DNA from: Ornatilinea sp.
GTDB taxonomy: Bacteria; Chloroflexota; Anaerolineae; Anaerolineales; Anaerolineaceae
NCBI GenBank assembly: GCA_018433975.1
Contig: JAHDQE010000044.1
Coordinates: 29,721 to 93,720 of the forward strand
DNA length: 64,000 nucleotides
Direction of reading: 5' to 3'
Shown: piece after piece, positions 45,102 to 53,826 of the stretch
How positions within the stretch are numbered: position 1 is the stretch's first letter
How the letters are laid out: each line of letters begins with the position of its first letter
The notes under the pieces: generated by a model
Told to the model about the DNA's origin: nothing
What the model saw: only the letters and a program-made list of their open reading frames with translations
The model's database searches: none
Program-made: the position numbers and the translations under genes

Positions 45102-47096
45102 ATGGAAAAGGTTGATTTTATCCTGAAGAACGCCATTGTGTTGACAATGGATGAAGAATTTCACCAATTTGAACCCGGCGCAGTAGCTATCAAAGGCAGC
45201 AAAATTGTAGGAGTTGGTCCGCAAACCGAGATTCTGCAACAGTTTGCAGCTATTGAAGTCCATGACTGCGACAACAAAGTGCTCATTCCCGGTTTGGTGG
45301 ATGTTCACACCCATGTTCCAATGACCCTTCTTCGGGGTCTTGCCGATGATCTGCGCCTGGATGTCTGGTTGTTGGGCTATATGATGCCGGTTGAGCGAGA
45401 GTTCGTCTCGCCAAAATTTGTGCGAACGGGTACGGCACTAGCCTGTGCCGAAATGATCCGGGGAGGAATTACAACCTTTGCGGATATGTATTATTTCGAA
45501 GATGATGTAGCAGAGGTAACTGCCGAAATTGGCATGCGAGCGTTGTGCGGTGAAACCATTCTGAAATTTCCCAGTCCCGATTCGGAATCCTATGATGAAG
45601 CCCTGGAATACACCCGAAAGTTTATCAAGAAATGGAAAGGACATCCACTTATCACACCGGTAATCGCCCCGCACGCGCCTTATACCTGTACGGAAGAACT
45701 TCTCCGTTCAGCCAGTCACTTGGCCCAGGAATTTGATGTTCCCCTTCATATCCACATTTCAGAAACCTCGCAGGAAGTGGAAGAATGCCGCAAGGAACAC
45801 GGCATGCCTGTTGTACCTTATGCGAAAAAACAGGAGATCTTTGATGCCAAAGCAATCGCAGCCCACTGCGTTCACATCGACGAAGGAGAAATGCGCACCC
45901 TTAAGCACCATGGAACCGGTGTTGCACATAATCCTTCCTCAAATCTGAAACTGGCTTCAGGAATGGCTAACGTTCCCCTGATGATTGAACTGGGTTTGAA
46001 TGTAGGCATAGGGACCGATGGCACAGCTTCCAATAATGACCTCGATATGTTCGAGGAAATTCGCCTGACCTCGTTCCTCGGAAAAGGAAGAAGCGGCGAT
46101 CCTACCGCACTCCCCGCTCGAACTGTACTGCTCATGGCTACCAGGATGGGCGCTCAAGCCCTTCATCTTGGAAAAGTAACCGGTTCAATAGAGCCTGGCA
46201 AGGCTGCCGACATAATTCTGGTAGATATCCATGAAATCCACAATTCTCCACGATTCCGGCGGGATCTCAATGGGATTTATGCCCAGTTAGTATATGCTTC
46301 CAAATCAACTGACGTCAGTGATGTGATGGTCAACGGAAAGTGGCTTATGCGCAACCGTGAACTGCTTACCGTGGACGAAAAGAAGCTGCTGCAAATCGGT
46401 CAGGAATATGCTGTCCAAATTGACGCATTTCTGGATGAACGCGAACATTCCGTGCTTTCCAAATTGATCGCAATTGGTGGTGCTTCCGAACAGGAAAGTT
46501 TTGAGGTACAGGCCAAAGTACCGATCAGAGATATCGAACCCGTGCTTATAGCGCTGAAAAAACAGGATATCCAGGTCATCCGCACCCGTCATTATAGAGA
46601 GTATGACACTTATTTCTCTTTTGAATCGCCGGAACAAGGCCATATACGGTTTCGCGAGGATCACTTTGTGGGAGAAGACGGCAATGTAACCCATGTCCGC
46701 AGCCGCCTTACCCATATTGGCCAAACCAGAGAACATCATTTTCCACAAAAAGTTCTGCTTTCAAGAAGCCGGTTCCTTGCCCCGGCCAACCAGAGCCTGC
46801 GTTTTTATAAAGAATATTTCAAACCCGTCTCCGAGAAAGAAATCAATAAAGAGCGTCTTCGTTTTCTAATCAGTTACCAGGGCACAGAATTCTTTGTCAA
46901 TATTGATACTGTTAATGAGCCCAAATTGGGACATTTTCTGGAAATTAAAAGCCGCACCTGGAGTCGAAAAGATGCAGAACAAAAATCCAAATTGGTTCTA
47001 AAATTAATTAGGCATCTGAACGCCTCCCCGGACGCTACAATCACCGAAGATTATATTGAGATGGCAGGCAGAGAAGGGATCCAAAACCACTTATGA
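45102..47096 (+). CDS. Amidohydrolase (SAH/MTA deaminase type) fused to a CYTH domain
   Basis: Residues 1-435 form a metal-dependent amidohydrolase of the MtaD/TrzN/SsnA type: DVHTHVPMTLLRG, APHAPYTC, LHIHISETSQEVEE, AHCVHIDEGE and GTDGTASNNDLDMFEE supply the expected metal and catalytic residues. Residues about 465-660 look like a CYTH (triphosphate tunnel) domain, beginning EVQAK (468-472) in place of the usual ExExK, with FREDHF, HVRSRLTHIG and HFLEIKSRTW later. The pairing of a purine-nucleoside-type deaminase with a triphosphate-tunnel module is unusual. The start at 45102 follows AAGGA. The stop overlaps glgA by 4 bases. Confidence 0.85.
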   Translation: MEKVDFILKNAIVLTMDEEFHQFEPGAVAIKGSKIVGVGPQTEILQQFAAIEVHDCDNKVLIPGLVDVHTHVPMTLLRGLADDLRLDVWLLGYMMPVEREFVSPKFVRTGTALACAEMIRGGITTFADMYYFEDDVAEVTAEIGMRALCGETILKFPSPDSESYDEALEYTRKFIKKWKGHPLITPVIAPHAPYTCTEELLRSASHLAQEFDVPLHIHISETSQEVEECRKEHGMPVVPYAKKQEIFDAKAIAAHCVHIDEGEMRTLKHHGTGVAHNPSSNLKLASGMANVPLMIELGLNVGIGTDGTASNNDLDMFEEIRLTSFLGKGRSGDPTALPARTVLLMATRMGAQALHLGKVTGSIEPGKAADIILVDIHEIHNSPRFRRDLNGIYAQLVYASKSTDVSDVMVNGKWLMRNRELLTVDEKKLLQIGQEYAVQIDAFLDEREHSVLSKLIAIGGASEQESFEVQAKVPIRDIEPVLIALKKQDIQVIRTRHYREYDTYFSFESPEQGHIRFREDHFVGEDGNVTHVRSRLTHIGQTREHHFPQKVLLSRSRFLAPANQSLRFYKEYFKPVSEKEINKERLRFLISYQGTEFFVNIDTVNEPKLGHFLEIKSRTWSRKDAEQKSKLVLKLIRHLNASPDATITEDYIEMAGREGIQNHL

Positions 47097-48565
47097 TCAA
47101 AAAACCTATCCGGAAAATTAATGTTCTGTTTATTGGAGCTGAAGCAGATCCCCTTATCAAAGTTGGGGGATTGGGAGATGTCTCTGGCTCTTTGCCCCAG
47201 GCCATCCAGGCTCTGAATCTGGATTCACCTGAGGATACTCATGTGAATATCCGTCTGGCGCTACCTTTCCACACGCCCATTCACAACATCATTCCCGATC
47301 CGGACCTCATTGGTAATTTCAAAGTAGACAACATTAACGAGGAAATACCGGGGTCAGTTTATCAGACCGAATTAAACGGAATCACAATTTATCTCTTTGA
47401 CGGAGAACCTATTCAACGCAGTGAAATGATTTACAGCGTTGACAATCTGCTGGATGGATATAAATACACCTACTTCTCTATAGGCGTATTGAACTTTTTC
47501 CAAAAAACGGATTGGGCCCCTGATATTTACCATGCCAACGATTGGCATACCTCCCCCCTGGTATATGCCCTGAAAATGCAGCGCAGCACCAACCCGCTTC
47601 TTGCAGCCAGAAAATCCATTCTTACAGTGCATAATCTCCCTTTTATGGGTGGCGGATCGGAAAAAGCTCTCGCTGAATATCTTCCCCTTCCTCACCCCGA
47701 TGATCGTATGCCGGATTGGGCCTGGGAACAACCACTTCCCCTGGGGCTTTACGCGGCAGATCATATCACCACCGTTTCTCCAACTTATGCCAGAGAAATC
47801 CTGACTCCTGAGTTTGGCTGTGGCTTGCAGGGTTTCCTGAAATCACGCCGTGATTCGCTCTCGGGAATTCTCAATGGATTAAATACCCGCGTGTGGAATC
47901 CGGCCGATGACTCTGCGCTGACAGCGGTATTTGATCGCACAACCCTGGAACGGCGGAATCTGAATAAATCTGCGCTGTTGGAAGAATTTGACCTTAACCC
48001 CGATCTCGATCTTCCATTGCTGATTTTGATCAGCCGCATGGATCAACAAAAAGGCGTTGACCTTGCCGTCCAGGCTCTCCGAAGCATTGCGGACCGGCCC
48101 TGGCAAGCCATCTTGCTGGGTACCGGTAACCATACCCTGGAAAAATCCTGCACCCAACTCCAGAAAGAATTTCCGGAAAAAGTGCGTGCGGCAATTCGCT
48201 TTGATTCTAATTTATCGCGCCGGATGTATGCTGGAGGAGACATGATTCTCATGCCTTCCCGCTACGAGCCTTGTGGGCTGGCCCAGATGATTGCAATGCG
48301 GTATGGATGTGTTCCGGTTGCCCGTGCCACCGGCGGATTGAACGACACGATTCAAGATACCCCACAGACAGAAGAACATACCGGTTTCCTGTTCAAACCG
48401 GCCTCGCCCGACGCTTTTGCAGAGGCACTTTTGCGGGCGCTTCAAACCTATGAAAGTCATAACCGCTGGAAACAATACCAGATCAATGGCATGAAACAGG
48501 ATTTTTCCTGGAAGAAATCTGCGCGAGAATATCTCAACCTTTATAAAACCTTAATGGAGCCATAA
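47093..48565 (+). CDS. glgA: Glycogen synthase
   Basis: The 490-residue GT5 enzyme has the ADP-glucose-binding KVGGLGDVSGSLPQAI at the N-terminus, DIYHANDWHTSPLVYAL, TVHNLPFMGG, and the C-terminal MDQQKGVDLAVQAL and MPSRYEPCGLAQMIAMRYG. It elongates alpha-1,4-glucan from ADP-glucose. The ATG overlaps the preceding stop codon (ATGA), and glgC follows after two bases, so amidohydrolase, glgA and glgC are translated together. Confidence 0.95.
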   Translation: MIKKPIRKINVLFIGAEADPLIKVGGLGDVSGSLPQAIQALNLDSPEDTHVNIRLALPFHTPIHNIIPDPDLIGNFKVDNINEEIPGSVYQTELNGITIYLFDGEPIQRSEMIYSVDNLLDGYKYTYFSIGVLNFFQKTDWAPDIYHANDWHTSPLVYALKMQRSTNPLLAARKSILTVHNLPFMGGGSEKALAEYLPLPHPDDRMPDWAWEQPLPLGLYAADHITTVSPTYAREILTPEFGCGLQGFLKSRRDSLSGILNGLNTRVWNPADDSALTAVFDRTTLERRNLNKSALLEEFDLNPDLDLPLLILISRMDQQKGVDLAVQALRSIADRPWQAILLGTGNHTLEKSCTQLQKEFPEKVRAAIRFDSNLSRRMYAGGDMILMPSRYEPCGLAQMIAMRYGCVPVARATGGLNDTIQDTPQTEEHTGFLFKPASPDAFAEALLRALQTYESHNRWKQYQINGMKQDFSWKKSAREYLNLYKTLMEP

Positions 48566-48567
48566 GA

Positions 48568-49827
48568 ATGAAAAAAACACGCGCTGTCATATTAGCAGGA
48601 GGAGCAGGAACACGTTTGGGCGCTCTCACTGCCAAGCGGACCAAACCAGCAGTAACTTTCGCTGGGAAATACCGAATCATCGACTTTGTCCTTTCCAATT
48701 GTGTCAATTCCAACCTGTTTGATGTTATGATCATCGCGCAATACCGCCCTCATTCACTAATTGAACATATTGGCGCCGGCGGACCATGGGATTTGGCACG
48801 TGATTTTACAGGGGGGGTACGGATTTATACGCCTTATAAAGCCCGGGCTTCCGGATGGTTTTCAGGCACGGCAGATGCAGTGCAGCAAAATTTTGGTTTT
48901 ATTAAGCACGATCATCCCGATAAACTGCTGATTCTTTCAGGGGATCACATTTACAATATGGATTACAGCGCCATGATCCGCTTCCATCAGGATAATGAGG
49001 CAGATGTAACAATAGCCACCATTGAAGTACCCATCGAGGATGCTTCGCGCTTTGGAATTGTCGGTGTAAATCCGGACCAACGCGTGAGCTCTTTTGTTGA
49101 AAAACCAGAGCATCCTTCTTCAAACCTGGTGAACATGGGAGTTTATATTTTCAACACGCCCCTGCTGGACGAAATCCTTTGGGAAGATCATCTTGATCAA
49201 AATTCACTCCATGATTTCGGCAAAGACATTTTGCCCAAGATGGTAGAAAACAATATGCGTGTCTTTGCTTTTCCATATCAGGGATATTGGGTAGATGTTG
49301 GTACCGTGGCTTCATACTGGCAAGCTCATATGGATTTGCTTTCGGATAATCCCCCGCTGAACCTTTACGACCGGTCCTGGATTGTCCACACCCGATCAGA
49401 AGAACGTCCACCCGCAAAAATCTATAATGGAGCAATCATTGAAAACAGTTTAATCAGTGATGGATGCATTATCGAGACAGGTGCCCGGATCAGCCACAGT
49501 GTGCTTTCCCCCGGTGTGCATGTGCAGTCCAATGCAAACGTAGTCGATTCTATCATCCTCACCGACAGCCTGTTAGAAAATGATACGAGCGTAGAACGAG
49601 CAATTTTAGATAAACGAGCTCATATCCGGCACGGAGCGAAAATTGGTGGTATCTTAGAAGAGAAACTATCCATTGCCATGGTTGGAAAAAACTCTGTTAT
49701 CCCGGAAGACATGGTAATTTACCCTGGCGCGACGATCGGGCCGGATGTCATCCCATCTGATTTTTCCAGGACAGAAGTACAATCTGGCGAAATTGTCCAG
49801 ACCAGGAGGTTGCCCTATGAAGTTTAA
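48568..49827 (+). CDS. glgC: Glucose-1-phosphate adenylyltransferase
   Basis: The 419-residue protein begins AVILAGGAGTRLGALTAKRTKPAVTFAGKYRIIDF, the nucleotidyltransferase signature with the activator/ATP-binding lysines. It also shows ADGTADAVQ-like elements (FSGTADAVQQNF), the substrate region FVEKPEHPSSN and a C-terminal left-handed beta-helix of hexapeptide repeats. It makes ADP-glucose for GlgA. The gene overlaps the start of malQ by 11 bases. Confidence 0.96.
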   Translation: MKKTRAVILAGGAGTRLGALTAKRTKPAVTFAGKYRIIDFVLSNCVNSNLFDVMIIAQYRPHSLIEHIGAGGPWDLARDFTGGVRIYTPYKARASGWFSGTADAVQQNFGFIKHDHPDKLLILSGDHIYNMDYSAMIRFHQDNEADVTIATIEVPIEDASRFGIVGVNPDQRVSSFVEKPEHPSSNLVNMGVYIFNTPLLDEILWEDHLDQNSLHDFGKDILPKMVENNMRVFAFPYQGYWVDVGTVASYWQAHMDLLSDNPPLNLYDRSWIVHTRSEERPPAKIYNGAIIENSLISDGCIIETGARISHSVLSPGVHVQSNANVVDSIILTDSLLENDTSVERAILDKRAHIRHGAKIGGILEEKLSIAMVGKNSVIPEDMVIYPGATIGPDVIPSDFSRTEVQSGEIVQTRRLPYEV

Positions 49828-51367
49828 AAGATCTTCAGGAATTTTGCTTCACCCCACCAGTTTTCCCGGACCCGATGGTATAGGTGACCTGGGGCCAGAA
49901 GCATATCGGTGGATCAATTTCCTCGCGGAGACCGGCTGCAGTTTGTGGCAGATTCTTCCGCTGGGTCCCACTGGTTATGGAGATTCTCCCTACCAATGTT
50001 TCTCCGCATTCGCCGGAAATCCCTATCTCATCAACCCTGTACTGCTCGTTGAAGACGGGTTATTAACCCCGGCTGACTTTGAAGATCGCCCTCTTTTTTC
50101 AAACGACTGCGTGGATTTTGGCACAGTAATTCCCTGGAAGCTGAAAATTTTGGATAAAGCTTTCCAGCATTTTCAAACTTCAGAACTGGCCGTGATCAAA
50201 AAAGAATTTAAAGATTTTTGCAAAAATGAGGCGGACTGGTTGGAAGATTTTACTTTGTTTATGGCCATTAAAGACCACGCCGGAGGAGTATCCTGGAAAG
50301 ATTGGCCTGAGCCACTTCGCCAGCGCGATGCTTCAGCCATTGCAAAATTCCAAAAATCCAACGCAGAAGTAATTCAGCGGCACGCTTTTCGCCAATACTT
50401 ATTCTTTAAGCAATGGGGAAACCTGCGGACTTATGCGAATAGCAAAGGAATAAAGATCATCGGAGATATTCCCATCTTTGTAGCTTATGACAGCGCAGAT
50501 GCCTGGGCGCATCCGGAGCTGTTTTATCTGGATGAAAAGGGGCTGCCCACTGTAGTGGCGGGCGTGCCACCCGACTATTTTTCGCCCACCGGACAGCTAT
50601 GGGGAAACCCGTTATATCGATGGGAGGTTCATCAGGAAACGGGATTTCAGTGGTGGGTTAAACGCATTCAAGCTACTTTAAAAACTGTGGATATTATCCG
50701 GTTGGATCATTTTCGGGGTTTTGCCGGGTATTGGGAAGTGCCGGCTGAAATGTCCACAGCGGAAATTGGACAATGGGTTCCCGGACCAGGACCTGGCATT
50801 TTTGACGCCATCAAAAATGCTCTGGGAGAGCTTCCCATTATTGCAGAGGATCTGGGATTCATCACACCGGATGTGGTTGAAATCCAGGAAAAATTTGAAC
50901 TTCCTGGAATGAAAGTTCTCCAATTTGCGTTTTCTACGGGGCCAAATGACCCCTTCCTGCCGCATAACTACCCGGAGAATTGTGTAAGTTACACGGGCAC
51001 ACACGACAACGATACGACCCTGGGTTGGTATCGGTCTGCTCCGGAAGTGGAAAAGGATTTCTGTCGGCGCTATCTGGCACGATCCGGGGATGATATCTCA
51101 TGGGATATGATCCGTGCAGTATGGTCATCTGTGGCAGTCTTCGCATTAGCTCCTATGCAGGATATTCTGGCACTGGACAGCGATGCCCGGATGAATTTCC
51201 CGGGGCACTCCAGCGGCAATTGGAATTGGCGTATGCGTTCAAACAAATATACATCTTTGATTACCATCCGCCTGAAAGAGATAAATCGCCTTTATAGTCG
51301 GTTCTATCCTGAAAAGGACAAACAGCCGCAAAAAAGAGACCCTTCCGAACCCAGATATTTTCTATAA
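49817..51367 (+). CDS. malQ: 4-alpha-glucanotransferase
   Basis: The 516-residue GH77 amylomaltase has RSSGILLHPTSFPGPDGIGDLG at the N-terminus, LWQILPLGPTGYGDSPYQ, IIGDIPIFVAYDSADAW, IRLDHFRGFAGYWEVP with the nucleophile aspartate, PIIAEDLGFITPDV with the acid/base glutamate, and YTGTHDNDTTLGWY. It transfers maltodextrin segments and links the glg genes to maltodextrin recycling. The start at 49817 follows AGGAGGT. Branching enzyme and phosphorylase are not in the window. Confidence 0.96.
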   Translation: MKFKRSSGILLHPTSFPGPDGIGDLGPEAYRWINFLAETGCSLWQILPLGPTGYGDSPYQCFSAFAGNPYLINPVLLVEDGLLTPADFEDRPLFSNDCVDFGTVIPWKLKILDKAFQHFQTSELAVIKKEFKDFCKNEADWLEDFTLFMAIKDHAGGVSWKDWPEPLRQRDASAIAKFQKSNAEVIQRHAFRQYLFFKQWGNLRTYANSKGIKIIGDIPIFVAYDSADAWAHPELFYLDEKGLPTVVAGVPPDYFSPTGQLWGNPLYRWEVHQETGFQWWVKRIQATLKTVDIIRLDHFRGFAGYWEVPAEMSTAEIGQWVPGPGPGIFDAIKNALGELPIIAEDLGFITPDVVEIQEKFELPGMKVLQFAFSTGPNDPFLPHNYPENCVSYTGTHDNDTTLGWYRSAPEVEKDFCRRYLARSGDDISWDMIRAVWSSVAVFALAPMQDILALDSDARMNFPGHSSGNWNWRMRSNKYTSLITIRLKEINRLYSRFYPEKDKQPQKRDPSEPRYFL

Positions 51368-51388
51368 ACTTTGAAAAATCAAGATCAG

Positions 51389-51423
51389 AATACTTCGCGT
51401 TGAATTCAGCGCGAAGTATTTTT
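51389..51423. terminator. Bidirectional terminator after malQ
   Basis: AATACTTCGCG (51389-51399) pairs with CGCGAAGTATT (51410-51420), followed by T residues. The stop codon of the converging EamA gene lies inside the loop. Confidence 0.8.
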
Positions 51424-52377
51424 GTGAACTTGATGATTTTGAGCTCGTGAAACAAGATAGATCCCCAGACAGATCAACGCCCCACCAATTAAAACCAGAG
51501 GAGCCAGAGTCTCTTTCAAAAAGATCATTGCCAAAATTGAAGTTCCAATGGGCTCTCCCAGCATGGTTACGGACACAAAAGTAGCAGGCAAATACCGCAG
51601 TGCCCAGTTAAAAGAGGAATGCCCTAAGATTTGTGGAATAAGGGCCAACGCGACAAACCAAAAATAAGTTTTTGGAGAGTATCCCACAAACGAGTACCCT
51701 GCAACTATTACGCCGATCAATAAACAAATGGCGGCAATACCATAAACCAGGAAAATATAGGACAGCAGGGATAAACTAGGACGTGCACGTCGTCCGATTA
51801 AAACATATCCAGCCGCACACCAGGCTCCCGCCAGCGCCAGAAAATTGCCAAAGAAAGCGCGTCCTCCCAAAAAATCTCCAATAGAGGTACAAACCAACCC
51901 GGATGGGCCAATCTGACATGCTTCAGCTCCTCCCACAATACCGGCACCCATCAATGCAATCAATAATCCCAACCAAACAAATGGAGTGATACGCTCTTTC
52001 AAAAAAATGGGCGAGATCAAAGCCACCCACAACGGCGTGGTCGAGACCAGAATCACCGATTCCACCACAGTGGTATATTCAAGCGAAAGAATCCAGGTAG
52101 CAAAATGAAAAGCCAGGAATAATCCGGAAAGAAACAACGCACGCAACTGCGAACCATTCAGTGCTTTAATTTCTGATTTATTACGCTTCCATGCAAAGGG
52201 TGCTAGAATTACCGTCGCAATCCCCAGGCGATAAGCAGCAATCACCAACGATGGCGCTTCTTGTTGGGCAAACCGGATCAATAAAGAAGCCGTTGAAACA
52301 GCCAGCAAACCTATCCCGATCACCAGATAGGGCACAATCGGATTAAGTTGTGAATCTTCCGTAGTGGACGACAACAT
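51406..52377 (-). CDS. EamA/DMT-family transporter
   Basis: The 323-residue integral membrane protein has about ten hydrophobic helices and the two repeated EamA units typical of drug/metabolite exporters. Examples are FLAFHFATWILSLEYTTVVESVILVSTTPLWVALISPIFLKE in the first half and LRYLPATFVSVTMLGEPIGTSILAMIFLKE in the second. It probably exports small metabolites, possibly amino acids; substrate unknown. The start at 52377 is preceded by an AAAGGCG site and the longer frame is less likely. It lies between malQ and the divergent lacI-family gene. Confidence 0.85.
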   Translation of the reverse strand: MLSSTTEDSQLNPIVPYLVIGIGLLAVSTASLLIRFAQQEAPSLVIAAYRLGIATVILAPFAWKRNKSEIKALNGSQLRALFLSGLFLAFHFATWILSLEYTTVVESVILVSTTPLWVALISPIFLKERITPFVWLGLLIALMGAGIVGGAEACQIGPSGLVCTSIGDFLGGRAFFGNFLALAGAWCAAGYVLIGRRARPSLSLLSYIFLVYGIAAICLLIGVIVAGYSFVGYSPKTYFWFVALALIPQILGHSSFNWALRYLPATFVSVTMLGEPIGTSILAMIFLKETLAPLVLIGGALICLGIYLVSRAQNHQVHKNTSR

Positions 52378-52597
52378 AAATAAGCGCCTTTCATGGTTTA
52401 CTATAAAGGTTAATCCATCAAAATCCTGATTATTATAATCGCACAATAAATCCTTCTTTTAATCAGTTCTATCCACCCTGCTTACCAAGAAGCTCTATGC
52501 GGCATAGATTAGACTGAATTACAAAAGATCTGTCCATCATCCTATCGCTCTCACATGCTTCTGAATTGAAATCTATCCATTTATCCAATGTTCGTTA

Positions 52598-52626
52598 TTG
52601 ACTTCCAAAACGTTTTGGTGTACAGT
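52598..52626 (+). promoter_or_regulatory. Promoter of the LacI-family regulator and sugar operon
   Basis: TTGACT (52598-52603) and TACAGT (52621-52626) are 17 bases apart. The 14-base operator at 52605 fills the spacer, and a second operator lies just past the expected start site near 52632, so repressor binding would block RNA polymerase directly. Confidence 0.8.
52605..52618. promoter_or_regulatory. LacI-family operator O1
   Basis: The perfect palindrome CCAAAACGTTTTGG, with the central CG typical of LacI/GalR-family operators, lies between -35 and -10. It is identical to the core of O2. Confidence 0.9.
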
Positions 52627-52633
52627 AAATATA

Positions 52634-52653
52634 TATCCAAAACGTTTTGGATA
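52634..52653. promoter_or_regulatory. LacI-family operator O2
   Basis: The 20-base perfect palindrome TATCCAAAACGTTTTGGATA extends the O1 core by three bases on each side. Centre-to-centre distance to O1 is 32 bases, about three helical turns, so two dimers could bind on the same face. Confidence 0.9.
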
Positions 52654-52679
52654 GAAGATATTTTATTCAGGGGTGAATA

Positions 52680-53702
52680 ATGACGCAACGCGCGACTTTA
52701 AAAACTATTGCTGCCCAAACCGGGTTTTCAATCACGACTGTTTCTCGTGCACTTGCAGGCTATAACGATGTAGCTCCTTCCACCCGCCAAATCATTCTGG
52801 CTACAGCTGAAGACCTGGGATATTATCCTAACCTTACTGCCCGCCAATTGCAAAAACAGCGAACAGATACGGTTGGTCTAATCTTGCCAACCCACGGTCC
52901 GCGTTACAGCGATCCCTATTTCAGCGCAATTATTGCCGGCATCGGGGACGAACTTGCCCAACACAACATGGATTTGCTGCTTTCCACCCAGCCGCCAGGG
53001 CCGGATGAACTTTCCGCCTACCGACGCATGGTTGAAGGCGGCCGTGTAGACGGGCTGATCGTCATCCGTACCCGGAAACAGGATGACCGTATTGCCTATC
53101 TATCCAAAACCCGATTACCTTTTGTCGTGTTTGGCCGTTCGGATCTGGACATTGATTTCCCCTATATTGATGAAGATAGTGAAATGGGTTTCTACCATCT
53201 CACCACTTATCTTTTGTCACAGGGCCACACACGGATCGGGTTTATTTCGGCCCCCAGGGAACTCATGTTTGCAGATTTTCGGTTTGCCGGTTACCGTCAC
53301 GCACTTCAAGAAGCCGGTTTATTCTGTGATATGCAGTACGTTGTTATCGGTGACCTGACCCGTAAAGGAGGCGACATTGCAGCTCGTCAGCTCCTCTCAA
53401 TGCCTTCCCCGCCTACAGCAATCATTGCCGCAAATGACCTCATGGCTTTGGCAACGATTTCTGTGGCACAAGAACGAGGCCTTCAAATTGGTCAGGATCT
53501 TTCTGTTGCCGGCTTCGATGATATTCCCCCTTCAGATATCTTTTCATTGACCACCTTGCGCCAACCCACTTATGACATTGGGCGCAAGCTGAGCAACCTG
53601 TTATATCAATTAATTGAGGGAACCCCACTGGAAGATCGCCACATTCTACTCAAACCCGAGTTGATTATCCGCGGATCCACTCGCCCTCCTCGCGGCGTGT
53701 AA
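52680..53702 (+). CDS. LacI-family transcriptional repressor
   Basis: The 340-residue regulator has the LacI helix-turn-helix (residues 5-27, TLKTIAAQTGFSITTVSRALAGYNDVAPSTRQ) with the hinge-helix region NLTARQLQKQRT, then a periplasmic-binding-like domain (about 62-335) with GLILPTHGPRYSDPYFS and PTAIIAANDLMALATI. It probably represses its own promoter at two CCAAAACGTTTTGG operators and is released by a sugar. The binding protein, permeases and GT/GH genes follow with no clear terminator between, so one promoter may drive all. Confidence 0.95.
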   Translation: MTQRATLKTIAAQTGFSITTVSRALAGYNDVAPSTRQIILATAEDLGYYPNLTARQLQKQRTDTVGLILPTHGPRYSDPYFSAIIAGIGDELAQHNMDLLLSTQPPGPDELSAYRRMVEGGRVDGLIVIRTRKQDDRIAYLSKTRLPFVVFGRSDLDIDFPYIDEDSEMGFYHLTTYLLSQGHTRIGFISAPRELMFADFRFAGYRHALQEAGLFCDMQYVVIGDLTRKGGDIAARQLLSMPSPPTAIIAANDLMALATISVAQERGLQIGQDLSVAGFDDIPPSDIFSLTTLRQPTYDIGRKLSNLLYQLIEGTPLEDRHILLKPELIIRGSTRPPRGV

Positions 53703-53826
53703 CGAATACTTCCGTTTTCAAATGGGCTTCCCAATTCATCCAATACCGAGGAGAAAGGAGCTTTAATCAGGAAAGGTTTTTCGTTTCAGAAATAAATTGT
53801 CGTCAATCTAAAATAAGGAGAAAATA

